Below are positions 9,291-27,474 of a DNA stretch of 64,000 bases, in pieces; positions within the stretch are counted from its first letter, which is position 1, and each line of letters begins with the position of its first letter. The position numbers and the translations under genes were made by a program. The notes under the pieces were generated by a model. That model ran no database searches, was not told the origin of the DNA, and saw only the letters and a list, made by a program, of their open reading frames with translations. The DNA lies in NCBI GenBank assembly GCA_036924285.1, contig JAYKYS010000019.1, forward strand, positions 3,348,001 through 3,412,000. The letters run 5' to 3'. The stretch is from Asterella californica. Lineage: Eukaryota > Streptophyta > Marchantiopsida > Marchantiales > Aytoniaceae.

Positions 9291-11379
9291 ATGTAAATCC
9301 TCAAAATGTATTTTTAATAACCTCTTACTACTCTTTTACTAGAGATTTCTATTGAGTTAGAAGCTATACAAAATATGATACGAGTACTTTCATATCTTTG
9401 TATATTGTAATAATATGTTAACACTGTCACTTTAACACAGGAAACTTCCAATCTAAAAAACATAGTTTTCTAACCATTTTTCTTGGTTTCACTATAGGGA
9501 GTAAAATGATGGTAATAATTGGTAATATTAAGGAATATCACGATCAAGAGAGAACAATTAGAAGTGCCGACTTACTCAATCGAGAGGACACTTCAGAAGA
9601 AAAGAATTTATGTAGAGATGTACAGTGCTACCAAAATCACCTTCTATAGGGTAAATTAAAGTCTCCATTGACGGAGTATGTATAGTGAGTAAGATTGTTC
9701 TTTATGATATTCCCTCTAAATCTTACAAAGAGCTTATTCTTATATGCTTATATGGGGATAACATAAGGAGTTCAAGGAAGTTACTTAGTTTAGTTTCTTG
9801 TTAATGTGTGACATCAGTCAATATTTTGATTCTCTACGCTTCTATATTTATAATATATTCTTTTAATACATTTAATATTTTGATATTTTATACAATTATA
9901 TTGAATTTTGAATACCTATGCTATATAATAATTATTCATTTTATGGATTTTATAGATACATTCACTGACTAGTCTTAAATATGTTAAGATATACAAATAC
10001 AACTTTACATATTTCATCATTTTTATAATGAAAAATTTGAACAATGGACGGAGATGAAATATCATGATTGCATAAGAGAATAAAACGTATTCACTTTTGT
10101 AAGTATAAATAATAGAAAACTTTAGAACAACTCAACTATAAGCAATAAATATGATTGATTATACATGAAGAATGATTTCAATCAAAACTGATAGCAGTTA
10201 TAATAGTTTAGACGTTGTTTTTCAATTAGTTAAAGTTCATTATTGTATTAGTTTTTCTTAATGGATTAATACGTGGTGTTTATTTATTAATTTTAATAAA
10301 TTTTTCAATATTTTTTGTAAACGACTTTGATTAAGTTGTACATGATTTTTGTGTATATACATGAATGATTCCCCAAAATAGAAAGTTGAGTTCATCTGAC
10401 GTGGAAGTTCTCGTCCTTCTATACGTGAATACCTTAACTATTCCTTCCTTGCGACTAGTACCCACTATTCCTGCTGAATTATCAGCTAAGTAAGGTGCAT
10501 GCATGCGTCTTAGGCAAACTTAGTTCGATCACACGCCTAGCTTCTATCAAGATCAGATTTGAGATAAGCTAATCTGGAAAGAATCAAACATAAAAAGAAA
10601 AACATCAATTAAATAGTCAGCTTTCCATTAAGGAAATCTGAAGATGGTATTGTCTCCTATTGGAAAGCACGCATTCTCGAGTAAGAATCAACAGACACGG
10701 AGATTCCACGAAGGGATGGAGCTAAAACTTAGAGTGCAAAAGCACCAGCAGTTTCACAATTGCAGAAGGTAATTTTCACGCGTGCGATACAGAGTTGGTA
10801 ATAAGCAGTAGTATAGATTACGCATAGTTCCAGTTTCGTGAATATAGTTGGAGATATGACATACAGTTTTGATAGAGTCGTTTTGAGTTTCAAACAGGAA
10901 ACGTGCTTAAACGTCTATGGATCTTTACACGTCTCCACCTCAACAAAAACTCAAAACTGCGATCGCAGTGTGAGGAAAATTCCAAAACTACACCAATGCA
11001 ATTTTAGAACTGGAGGGGCAGATGAGCTCCTAGTCTCGGCATGAACTGTCCCTTTACGCTTGCTACTGTTTAGATGGAAATGTGGGAGGTTTCTGTTATC
11101 TCCTTCATATCAGATAATTGTATATGTGTGATATGCATGATTGTGTCTGAAAATGAATTTCACCTCTTGTGAAAATACGGCCACAAACGCAAGTGCGTGT
11201 TGTGCAGTTTTTGTTGGTAATGCAAAACACCTCTTGGCCATTTCGCAATGACAGCTCAGAACGTCTTTCTCAAAGTGTACAGGTTAGATATCAGAGTATT
11301 GTATGCATGTATCAATTAAGGCTAGAATTACGTGGAATTTATTCAAACTTTAGTCTGTTTACGACATGATTTGGGCCGG
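9291..11379. other. Gene-free AT-rich then mixed DNA
   Basis: From 9291 to about 10400 the sequence is strongly AT-rich with no convincing reading frame. From about 10400 to 11370 base composition is more balanced and short frames exist (for example 10838-11044), but none shows a recognisable domain or splice structure. I see no RNA gene. Confidence 0.5.
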
Positions 11380-11519
11380 ATCACAGAATAACGAAGGTCA
11401 AAAGCCGTAAACCCGTTTATATTTCCCTCATACATAACTCTCCTCTCTCTTACAAGTCTGACATAAGCCTGCTACGTCTACAAACCCTTTTCCCGTTTTC
11501 TCTCTTTCTCTTCTTACTT

Positions 11520-11605
11520 GGCCCTCCGGGTCCTTCTTTCCCTTGTTCGGCTTGACGGGGTCTTCCTATCCGTTGGGTATTCATTAGTGCAACTCGAACC
11601 ATTTT
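11520..11605 (+). repeat. Dispersed repeat sharing a segment with 45120-45210
   Basis: The stretch around CCGGGTCCTTCTTTCCCTTG, followed by GGCTTGACGGGGTCTTCC and TATTCATTAGTGC, is similar to CGGGTCCTTCTTTCCTTTGT, GGCTTGATGAGATTTCC and TATTCATTGCC near 45140-45200. The two copies diverge outside about 80-90 bases. This suggests remnants of one repeat family, possibly LTR or leader sequence. Confidence 0.45.
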
Positions 11606-11727
11606 CCATAACGAAGTCTACAGGGTTCATGTGTGAAGACGTAAGTCTAAACTGTCCTGCTTTGTCAGGACTTGTAATAATTAGATTTTATTTTTTCAAA
11701 TGCATTCAGGAGATATGGTTTATTAAT

Positions 11728-11827
11728 AGAATTACTACAAATTTTACATATCACCTCCGTAAAATTTACAAATGAATAGAATGACTGCAAATTTTACATA
11801 CCACCTCCGCAAAATTTACAACTGAAA
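11728..11827. repeat. Two-copy tandem repeat, period 50
   Basis: A 50-base unit beginning AGAATTACTACAAATTTTAC is followed directly by a second, slightly diverged unit (AGAATGACTGCAAATTTTAC). Both contain ACCTCCGYAAAATTTACAA. No coding role is visible. Confidence 0.8.
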
Positions 11828-13065
11828 ACTGTAAAATGTTTTACGAGAGTTACCAGAGTTCCGTAAAATCCAGGTTTGAGTGGCCCTATTGCGTCGCGCT
11901 TCCCCGTTTTCACTATAACAGGGTCAAGCTTTGAGAGAACCTCTAATAGACCGAACCTAACTCTCAGTTCTTCACTATCGTCCTGAAGATTTTACTTCGT
12001 TCATGTGACTAAACATCCATTAACATTACAACCAGAGGCGTTATGGTCCCAAACACCCAGTGCGCGACTGTAACGGAGTTTACCTATACAATCACTGTAA
12101 CGGGGTTTCACGATAACTTCACGATTCAGTGCCGGCGACAAGACCCTTCTGCCATTGAGCTTTCTTACTTCAACCGAAAGAGGTTGAGGGCCTGGTTTGA
12201 TGCGTTCGGACCTTTTACTTTTTCCGGTTTCTTGTTCTCTTCATATTTTTAGTGCGATCACCTTCAGCAAACCGGAGCTCTAACAAATGTGCAATCCCAC
12301 TTGTCTGTGGATTAAAGATGGGACAGCGATAAAGACGGAGGAAGAAAACAATCACCGAACAACATCCACTTCTTCTCAGTAAGCAGCGCTGCCCTAGTTA
12401 TAAACAACCTCACTGTACTGATCGAATATCGATTTTGGCTTAACAACCGAAGTACAGGCGTTGCCCTCCTACTACTCCCGATACTGAATCTCGCATTACT
12501 AATGCTAATGATAAACATCCGCTCCACTTACAGCTGCAACTTTTCTGTCTTCACCGCGTGGATTCAGATTAGGCTCGAAAATCACTGGGTAACTGATAGA
12601 CGCACATCAATCTCCAGCGGAATGAAGCTTTTGTTATCCGCCATTCCAGTTGGGTTACACAGCACTTTCAATTTCGAGTAAAAGAAGAGGGCAAGACTGC
12701 TGAATAAAATCTCCACCATATTTTTCTTCAACGTCGGAGCTCACAATTAAGTGCGATCTGATAAACCCCACAACTTCGGCCGAAGCGAACTAGCGGTGCG
12801 CTACTCTTTTGTCACAGGTTACACAGCCGCAGCGTCCCCCGTCTTCTCTTCAATCGGCCAGATTTTGATGGGGCCCGCTATGCGTACAAAGCTAACATCA
12901 TCGTGCACACAACATTTACAATCCAGGACGAGTTCAAAGTTTGTCCTAACAAGGAAAGAACACAACTGATCTCGTGAAACAGAGGGGTGACCTATGGGGC
13001 CTGTTCCAACACCACCAGGACCAGCTCTGGTTTAGGAAATTCATGGATTTCAGCATGACACCCAG

Positions 13066-17962
<4,897 letters not shown>

Positions 17963-18001
17963 TATTTCTCCCACCCACTTCAAGCAAGTGTCTCGGATCA
18001 C

Positions 18002-19424
18002 TCAATCCTCCACGACACAGATTCAACAGAACAGATTCAACAGGGAAGGATCCAAGAATTTCCACTTCCCCGGCTACAGCTCAAGACGGTACAAGATCGA
18101 GGATAACCCTCCACTCCAAGTCGGAGAGCATTCGCTGCAAACAGAAATCCCTTGCCGCACTTTCGCAACGGAGCGCATGAGAACAATACACAATCTACTG
18201 TAAAACCCTCGAACTTCATCCTCGAAGCCACGTGACCCGAAATATGCATCCAAAGCCGACCTCCGCAACGAGGAAACGGACAAACGTGAAAACGTAGCGA
18301 AATTTCTGTTCTTTAATTGGTTTGAATCAACTCCAAGTACCAAAACAGTTCTGATGATGGAAAAATCATTCAAGAATTCACCATACTTTTAACTTGCATG
18401 GTTCTCTTTTCTCTTTTCGCCTATTAAAATATGCAAGAGAGTGGAATTAGTTAAGACGTCTGCGTCAAAACTTATCTTCCATGATGTGAGGATGTTACAA
18501 CTGGAAACACTAAACTATTTCCAATAGAAAGGGAAAAAAAGGACTCTAAGATTCCACTATATCCTTATCCTTCACGTGTGTATATATATACTTAATTAAT
18601 TATTTAGAGATTATATAACATTACCCGTACATATCCTATGGCAGGATCAACGGTGAATATTTATTCAGTCCTCACAATGAGATGATCGTTGATTATCAAA
18701 TATTCAAATTTATTTATTTATTTGTCTGATATGTCAAATCTGTTCCATTTTGAAATCTATCCAATCTATTTGATTGACAGGTAGATCACTGTTAATTTCA
18801 ACACCTAGTATTATACGCGATAGGCGCTCTCAGGTGCATAAATCGATCTTATATAATTATATTATCTATTAATCACATGTTTCTGGAAGAAAATGGGTAA
18901 TAAATTGAAGTCTCTGTATATTACTCTCTTCCTTTATAAGGTGAATATGGACAGTCTCTGTGTATATGCGGATGAATATGTAATCCTATGGTCATTATTC
19001 AATGGTTGCTTTTGTGCATTAATGGGAAGAGAAGGTTCTCTTGACTTATGGCGTCGTTGGAAAGGTTTAAGACTCTAAGTGAATAGTCTGTAGAGAGCAT
19101 GAAAAACTAAAGCAAGTAAAATAGAAAGGGAAGGAGCAAAGGCAGAAAGCTTGACCGCTGATGGATGTTTGGGATATGGTAATTTGGACCAAATAGCTAA
19201 AGCTTTTGAAATACAAAGTAACTTACAAGTTAATCAAGGTGTTATGCAGTTACAAGGTTAGCATGTGGTATCAATGGTAAGGGGATGTAGTGTCTCGGGT
19301 CTATTTCAAAGTGAAAATAAAAATTGTGAGGGTTGTGAATATCGCTTAGAGATACTTATTTTTTTATCTTTAATTTTTGTGATATTGATTAAATAGATTT
19401 TTTATTTGATTTTATTTTTCTTTA
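18002..19424. other. Intergenic DNA upstream of MAP2
   Basis: The first 200-300 bases are GC-balanced and probably include the MAP2 leader and promoter, though I cannot place a TATA box or start site. From about 18420 on the sequence is AT-rich with no supported gene. A short segment near 18893-18910 (GGGTAATAAATTGAAG) resembles the snap-back repeat arms near 48588. Confidence 0.45.
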
Positions 19425-19690
19425 GCACTTCGGCTAGGTTGATCGAGTGCGTAGTGGTTAATCTCGGTAGGACCATTAGTGCCGTTAGGGCGGGTTCTTG
19501 AGCTAGCTCACTAGGGGTATACTTCGCAGGTAGGGCTAGAGGCTTTAGTTCTTCGAGTTAAGCCTTTAAGCTCTTGGTTATGGTGGATACTCTTGGTGAG
19601 CGTAATATGGATTCTCTGATGCACAGAGTGGATTTGACTCGACTTAGTGTTTGTTTAGTGTCGGTTGGCATGATAGAGTGAGTACATATC
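19425..19690 (+). repeat. Left LTR fragment of gypsy element 2
   Basis: About 266 bases match 28891-29157 at the right end of element 2 in the same order (CGGCTAGGTTGATCGAGTGC, TAGTGCCGTTA, GGCTTTAGTTCTTCGAGTT, GTGTTTGTTTAGTG). The copy lacks the TTGTGGTACACTTG block that precedes the right copy, so it is truncated at its left side. Confidence 0.7.
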
Positions 19691-21479
19691 GTTTATTACT
19701 CGAAGAACTGAATTCGTGAGGTCTGACTGAGAGCTTTCAGATGGTGGATTTGTGTCGATGATATCTCCAGAGTGGACACATTGTTGATATCTTTGATTTG
19801 CAAATGCGCGCGTGCGCGTAGTGATTCTTTTTGATTGTGTAGTTGATCGCTATGCGGATTAGTACTGTTTGGATCTTTTCTTGGTCGAATTTGTGGTGAG
19901 GTAGTGCGGAACCGCTGCTAGAATTTCTCGTGATAGATTTTTGAGGTCAATTTGAGGTCGACAGTAGTGCATCGGCAGATGTCAGGTAGGCATGGATAAG
20001 CGATTCTGGTTGTGAGGAGTGCAGTAGCTGCGCACCGAGAAGACAATTTCAACGCATCAAAAATCATTATTTGGTAAAGGATCGAAGAAGTTACAAGGAA
20101 AATAAGTCATCGGTGATAAAAAATCTGACGTAAACTCGCATACGAGTGCCAATTTGGCAGATTTTGATCTTGTGGAGTGTGTTTCCAACCTCTGAAGTTG
20201 CTGTTTCGGGATGTGTTTCTTTCATGCGCGTCCTTCTTGTGTAGTTTGGTCCGAGTTTCTACTCTACTCCAAGCGGAGCGGAGAGTGAACGGGAGTGTTG
20301 CAATGTGGAGCGGCTTTAGAGACTTCGAGGAGCAGAGCTGCGTGAGTGCAGAGACGTGAGAGCGGAGTGTGAGAGTGCGGCGACGGAGGTAGAGCTCGAG
20401 CCCGAGCCAGCATGTTAGCTTGTTGGCGTGCGTGAACTAAGCCCAATTTCAGTGATGTAGGAGAGTAAAACCAGGTCACGCATCCCAACACTATTCTTGA
20501 AGACTGTGCTTAATTACTAGCTCTTAGCTTTGGCTTTACCACTAGATCAATAGCTCTTAGTGTCATCTAAGGATGCATGCAAGTATTTATGGACTTGTTT
20601 AAGGTAGTAAGAGACCTTTTTGCACATTCTTAGAGGAGTGGTAGGACGACCTTATCGTACTAAGAGGAAGCTATCGTTGTGGTAGTGTTTGCATATATCG
20701 TAAAGACATGTATATGCAGTTGGTGATAGTTGTCTTGGACGAGTTAGTAGAGCTATCACATAAATACTTTTGGAGCTACTAGAGGTGTGGACATCTAGTT
20801 AGTGACCTTAGGTACAGATTATGACAGTTGGTGGATGTATATTGTGCATGTGATCATCGAAGAGGAGTTATCAGTCCGGGTGAGGTTGGGTTTATCTTTT
20901 GTGCATGTTTGAATGTGGAGAGTTATCGTTCGGACTTCTTGTGGTTGGAACTCCTCCATATTCTACTTCTTGTTTGTGCGCCGCGTTTGCTTGTGTTGGC
21001 GCTTGATTTTCAGAGTGAGTTCGCTCCAGTGTGCTGTCTGTAGTGAGGCTGGAGTTGCGGACCAGTCATACTATCTTTGTTTCTCTCACGGTGAGGTTGG
21101 ACATACGACCAACAAACCGTGAGAGGCTGCTTGTGGTGATGATAGATACATGTTGCTCTTACCTTGACCGTCTTAGTAAGGAATAGATGAGCTCAATAGG
21201 AGCGGGGTTAGGCAAGTTGGCGTCACGTGTGGTGATTGTTGACACAGGAGTTGTCATCATAGAGGTCCATGGAAGCTCCGACGAAGATTCAAGCAATGGG
21301 TTTACACGGAGTGGTCTGAAATATCAACCAATAACACTGGTCTCATTGATGGAGGACATTGATTCAGACGGGGACGTGGTTGGAGATACATAGTGTCACC
21401 ACATCGTTGTTGTGGGACATGGACGAGATATATGGGACCACGAAGAGACCTCAACGATACTCGAGTATGGTGGGTACCA

Positions 21480-22540
21480 TTGAGCATGATGACTTCATCT
21501 AGGAGTTCGACAATTGGTGCGATCTGCAGCAGATGCGAAATCCACAATTGTTTACATCTTTCATGACGTGAAAGAGTTCGTTCCAACACTTGGAGGGACC
21601 GCCGATGGAAGATTATCATGAGTTCAGGCAAGACTACAACATGGAGATTGAGTTGTGGAGACAACATTGGTCTCCCAACTACGTTTCTATCACTACTAGT
21701 AACAATGGTACATCCACAAATAGCGGAGTACATACTACCAGCGGTGCGTTCACTAATAGTGGAGCATGCGATAGTATGAACGGAATACCACCAAGGTCTA
21801 ACCATGCGGTTCAGTTCTTTCAGTGTTTGAGGAAGAACCATCAAGGTGTACGGACCGACAAGTTGAGAAGTCTGCAGGAGTTTCAAAGGAAGACTGGAGG
21901 GAGCTTACGCGAGGCGTTTACTTGCATGAGGCGGTTGATCAACGTTACCCAAGAGGTGACGGAAGCACAAGCAGTCCATTTTTAGTATGAGATACTAGAC
22001 TGAGAGCTACGTAGGAGAGTTAGAGATGCGACTCTCTTTAGAGACATCGCTCCGACATTGACGGTTGTCTTTGGTTTGGTTGAGCGGATTGAGTTCAACA
22101 TGGTGGAAGAGAGCGTGGTGACTGCTCTGAGGAGGATCACAGGCTACGCAACAACGTGGTGGTGGTGGTGGTAGGGATCGTGCTGAACAGTAATGATCTT
22201 AGGGAGGTGTTGGAGGACCTAGTAAACAGAAGCCCATGTCGTCTTTCTCTAGTCAGCAGCAAGCGGATCCTTGTTGGACGTGTGATGGTCCTCATCAGCA
22301 GAAGGACTGCCCATAGAGGAGAGGTGGTTACGAGACGTCTAGGATGTCTCAAGCGGCACCTAGGCAGCGTGAGCATTGCGGATGACTAGATTACAATAGT
22401 GATAGTTGTTTTGATCTCCACCTCGAGCTATGGCAAGAGAAAACTGATCGTGGACGTGACGGAGGAGCTCAAGGAGACCATGGTGATCGAGCAAGAGGTA
22501 GAGGTCCAGCACCCGGGAGAGGATCAGTCGATCCACCGTC
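21480..22540 (+). pseudogene. Degenerate gag with zinc knuckle (element 2)
   Basis: The longest open piece is 21590-21985. It reads as a gag segment with a Ser/Thr/Asn-rich spacer and the phrase SLQEFQRKTGGSLREAFTCM; the same region appears in element 3 near 55040-55200. Further on (about 22262-22315) a C-W-T-C-...-H-...-C arrangement is left from a zinc knuckle. A second Cys/His motif near 22370-22410 is broken by a stop. Confidence 0.7.
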
Positions 22541-23189
22541 TGCTATGAGTCAGATGCGGGTATGGCTGCTCAGATTGAGAAGTTAGAGCATAGGATAGCT
22601 AGTACGGCTATGACTCAACGGAGATCTGGTTCAAGAACAGAGGCTTCCAAGTCTTATGGAGAAAAAGGAGTTGACTTTGACTTCATGGCTGGTATGGCTG
22701 GTATGGCGCAGATTGAGTCAACTACGATAGTGAGTCGAGGTGCAGTACGTGCCTCTGAACCATGAGGTGCGTCGGTGGAGTTGGATCCACAACGGAGGAG
22801 GCTGGTAGACAAGCCAGGCTTCTTCAGATTCACGCTATCGAAAGTGTTGAGGACCACGTCGATGATTCCTAAACGATCTACCGATAATGTAGTGAAATTG
22901 GAGGCGTCAACATCCAAGAGTGGGGGTGATGCGAGTCAACTCTCGACATCTGTGGATGAGACGTCAAACTCGATGTTGGAGGCGGCTACAACAATTCACT
23001 ATTTTCAGTCACATATATGAGAGCATGGGAGTCAGCTTGGCTCCAATGTTCCAGTTGGCGGCCACGCTCAGTGTTCGCGAGGATGTAGTTACCTCTAGTG
23101 TTGAGGTGGTTCAGCGAGAGACGATAGATGTGTCCATGGAGTCGAGGATCAAGACAGCTACCAGTGGTACTTGACAAGCGGCGACTGCA

Positions 23190-23560
23190 GATTAGACGAC
23201 GATTGATCGTGCTGGTTTGGCATCAGGTGTGGTGTTGTTAGAAAACAGAAGTGGTATTTTCTGTTTGGTGGCACCTTCAGGAAAGATGTATCGACCGCAT
23301 AAAGTCTTGTTAGACTCTGGAGCTCCACCGTTGATGTTGGGGAAAGCGGCGTGCATTGGTTTGAGTTTGAGGAAGTTCAAGGTGGAGAGATGTCAATTCT
23401 AGTTACAGACATATCTAGGAAGATCATGATTATTGCTCTACATATGACATGCGAGATGTTGATGATGAGAGTTCTACCAGATCATCCCACATATGGCTCT
23501 ATGGTGAAGGTCAAGGCCATTGTTATGACCTTCGAAGTCTTATGATGTATTGGTTGGAGA
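23190..23560 (+). pseudogene. Degenerate retroelement aspartic protease (element 2)
   Basis: The frame at 23217-23402 contains LLDSGAPPLML, the active-site D-S-G motif of retropepsins with its hydrophobic flanks. Frameshifts break the domain just after it. The homologous segment in element 3 (minus strand near 54103-54288) has LLDSRAQPFML, where the catalytic Gly is replaced by Arg. Confidence 0.75.
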
Positions 23561-25274
23561 TGATGTGTTATATCTTATGAGATTCGTGATCGACTATTAA
23601 ACGGAGATAGCATCTTATAGACCAGGTTGGCAGTCCAATGAGAGACGAGTAAATCGTTTACCAGTGCGGTTCAGTGCTAGAGTTGAGACAATGGAGGAGC
23701 CTACATTAGGAATGATAACATATGTTGCAGGATTCAGTTCGATCATTACTCGGTCGGACGAGCTGTTAGAGGACAATACCCATGCGGATGATACTCTGAT
23801 CTTTGAGGAGGTGGGAGACATGCCTAGCATGACTACAGTAGTACCATCTTCCTTGATGTTCCACTCTGGAGTTCGAATAGAGAGTTGCAGCAGTATGCTG
23901 ATCTGTTGGTGCAGCAAGCTTGGAGTGAAATTTTTGTACCACCAGTAGAGGAACAAACGGTAGTTCCTGTTACTGGCCCTGTGACTTTATCACCGCTGGA
24001 TAGGACTCTCATTGTAAAGCAATATCCATAGGAGGGTGTGTGTGCTGGAGCTGTTTGGAAAGATCGGCTGCGGTATTGCAGGCATGCATACGAATATAGC
24101 GATACTTGTATGTGGAGAGAGATGAGATTGCAAGACGCATGCGTCATGTGGCACACTTGGTGTAGAGATATCTCGAGTTGTTGTTCATATCAGCTGTCAA
24201 AGGATACCAACAAGCTTACCATCGGATATTTCGCTGCTCAGAGACAAGACCTCACGTTTATTGGCACCATTCACTTGGTGATAGCCAAAAGGTCATGTCA
24301 AGGTCACACGCGTGTTGGGAGAGATCAAGGTTTACATGATTCACGATCTAGTATATTTTGAGAGATGTTACTGATCTTACGACATCTCTAGATGCATCAG
24401 GTGGATTCTCCAGCGACATCTTGGAGAACGTTCTTTTGTTAAGTGATGCCCGTAGAAAGATGATGACGAGTGTGCACCAAGTGCGGTTCTTGGTTGGATC
24501 GACAGTGCTGTTGGATGCAACGAGAGTGAGATCTCGTGCACATCGTCTACGATTGTGATGGACGAACTTGTTATCGAAAGAGATGCTTAAGTGCACACAC
24601 GATGGAATGGGACGATCAGTGCACCTCACGGACATCTTGGATGCAGGACGACGATATCAAGTAGTGAGAGTCGTCGATAGGCCACTCATGACAATGATGA
24701 ACGACTTGTGACAGCATTGTCCACTTTGGTGAGCTTTCCAACGTCACATGGTTACAGAGATGGAGGACTTGGGCTTCTGTGGGATGCTTAGTTACGGCAG
24801 TTGGTAGAGTCCAATGTCGATGAGAGAGAGCGAGTGATGGATTTCCTTATGAGTATGACGGCAATAGCTTCCATGTCAGAGACTTCATGTCGTCCATGTA
24901 TTGGATCAAGCAATGGACTTGAATTCCTTGACGTGAATTGTTAGCCTTGGATTGGCTGAGCAGCATCGGATGCGATCGTTAGGTGTTACTGCTTAGACAC
25001 TTTTGAACTCTTAATCTGTAGGATCGGTGCAGACACAGATTGGAGGCTAGCGTGTGAAATTCGTCATCCTTGGACATCATGAGATGCAGTAGGAGAGAGT
25101 GAGGAGCTTGTAGTTAAGACTGCATGAGGCTTTTGCACAATAGAGGTGGAGGTTGTTGGTGGTGAGCAAAAGAAAACGGTTCTAGAAGTTGCAAGATAGC
25201 AGTCAACGACTTCATCTTCGACCTCTAGCATAGTGACAGAGGACATTTGAGAGCCAAAGATTGGACCCAAGCTT

Positions 25275-26720
25275 ATGAAGAGGAGAGGAAAGATGAAAAG
25301 TTTAGAGATTTCTGGAGAACTAATGAATTATTTTACCTTCAGTATGAAAGATTTGGGTACCTTGAAGGGACCAGGTATACGAATCGACTTGGCTAGTGAC
25401 ATGTGCATCTTTCGACGTCCTTATAGATATAGTGACATGAAGAGAACCTTGATCTAGAGTAAGACTCAAGACTTGTTGGAGGTTGGATTGGTGGAGATGT
25501 CGCATGGAGAGTATGCACCTACCATAGTTATGGCAGCAAAGAATGATATGTATGACACTACACGGATAGGCGGATGTGTGGAGACTATCGTCCTATCAAT
25601 TGATAGACGAAATCCGGTAAGTATGCCATGTTGACACTTGAGGAGATCTTTGATGCAATAGGGCATGTGAAAGTCTTCAGGGATTTGGACCTTCGAGCAT
25701 GGTAGGGTTAGGATTTAGGGTATCATCAGTTGCCGGTGAGAGAAGAAGATAAGTCCAAGATAATGTTCTGAAGAATTGACTCTCACGACAAGGATTATTT
25801 GTACCAGCGGCGATTCTTACCATTTGAGTTGGAGAACGCCCTTGCTGAGTTCCAAAGCGTGATGGACAAGATCCTAACAAGACTAGAATTTGTCCGTTGT
25901 TATATTGACGACATCTTAGTCTATAGTGCTACAGTGGAGGAACATGAGAGACACTTACGAGATGTGTTCGAGCAATTGAGAGCTCATGGGTTGAAGTTAC
26001 ACCCTGAGAAGTGTAATTTCTTTCAAGAGTTGGTAAAGTATGTGAGCAACACCATCTATCCATGTGGATTAGGTGTTCATAGACGAATGTTGAGGCTATT
26101 GCACGTATCTCACATCCCACAAATGTGAGTCAAGTTCGAGCATTTGTTGGTTTGGTGAACTTCTATCGTCGATACGTGAAATGGTTTAGTGCAATTGCGA
26201 AGTCATGACCAAACTGATGAAGATGGACCAAGAGTGGGAGTGGAGAGATGAGCAAGAGCGAGCTTTTGTTGAGCTCAAGGTTAGGTTGACATCTGCTCTC
26301 ATCTTGAGGAGACCCGTTAGGGGGCGTCCCTTCCAACTGCACACTGATAGGAGTATGTTGAGACTTTTCTCATCATCACGAAAAAGGAGTTTGTGGTGAC
26401 GTTATCAATCACTCCAACAATTCGGCAAAGGTGATGTATAGTTCGTATGAGAGAGAGTGTTTGACGGTAGTGTGAGATGTTGCACACTTTTGATGTTATC
26501 TGTTTGGGAATCTTTGTACTCTCATCACTAATCACCAACCGCTCAAGTGGTTGATGAAGTTCGACAAGCTTATAGGCAAGCTTGCACGATGAACTCTGAT
26601 CTTATAGGAGTATGACTCCCAACTAGTGCATGTCAATGGATTGAGTCGCAACCCTTGCATGAGTCAATAGGATCATATTGTACTCGATGACATGACGAGG
26701 TTGATGAGGAGATAGTGTGG
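25275..26720 (+). pseudogene. Degenerate reverse transcriptase and RNase H (element 2)
   Basis: The piece at 25799-26090 carries CYIDDILVYS, the catalytic YxDD box of Ty3/gypsy reverse transcriptase, followed by the family segments HLRDVFEQLRAHGLKLHPEKC. Upstream fingers/palm sequence (about 25360-25800) is frameshifted. At 26205-26399 the RNase H entry reads EQERAFVELKVRLTSALIL and then breaks. Confidence 0.8.
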
Positions 26721-27063
26721 TATAAGTCCCCATTCTGAACCTAACAATTATTACTATCCTTAATATCTTGTATAATTAATAAGAATTTCATCTTACGTAT
26801 AAAAGAGAGGAGATCAAAGTAATTTTCACTGGTTAATATATAAGTGAGAGGCTCGAAGGTGTGTAGCACTCGATCCGAACTCGAAGACCCGACGGCATGG
26901 AGTGCACGGGGAGCGTGTTCGGATATCGTGTGAGATCCTCGGGCTCCTTATAAGGTGTTGTATCGATCAAAGCCATTATGATTTTTTGAAAGCAAGCTGG
27001 GTTGGAAAATCCTGAAATCCTAATTGCCACTGCTTGTTTAGCAGTGCTAAAAGCTAAAGAAGG
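26717..27063. mobile_element. Possible solo LTR or small insertion inside element 2
   Basis: Alignment with element 1 near 225-275 shows the gypsy sequence is interrupted here. The extra block starts TGTGGTATAAGTCCCC and ends AAGAAGGAACA, so it is bounded by TG...CA like an LTR. I do not see a convincing target duplication, and boundaries are approximate. A GC-rich middle (about 26850-26945) contrasts with AT-rich flanks. Confidence 0.45.
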
Positions 27064-27474
27064 AACATGCATTTGTCTTTTTTGGTGTGTTGGTCATGAA
27101 CTCTAATGTGGAGGGCCATGTAGTATCTTTCTCAAGTCAAAGAATAGATGATGAGTCTCCGGATCCTGATGGTGGAGATGGTGTTTTACACCAACGAGAT
27201 ATCCATGATGATGTGACCGTAATGAAGTATATATGTATTGGCGTGGTGGTAAGCGTAGTAAGTACCAAGGAACGAGATCGCGTCCTTCAACGAGTGAAGA
27301 GATTTTGATGAGAAAGACGACATGTATTTAGAGCATGAGACGGTGAGAGAGTACGGATAGTGCCACATCCATCTTAGAGGGCACAGTTAGTACGACATGT
27401 CCATGAGAAGTTTGAGATATTTTGGAATGAATTGTACACATAGCTTACACCAAGGATAGTATTGATACCGCGAT

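Noticed and set aside
19266..19273. TGGTATCA, possible tRNA-iMet primer binding site
   Set aside because: Only eight bases match, there is no LTR end directly before it, and it lies about 150 bases outside the LTR fragment of element 2.
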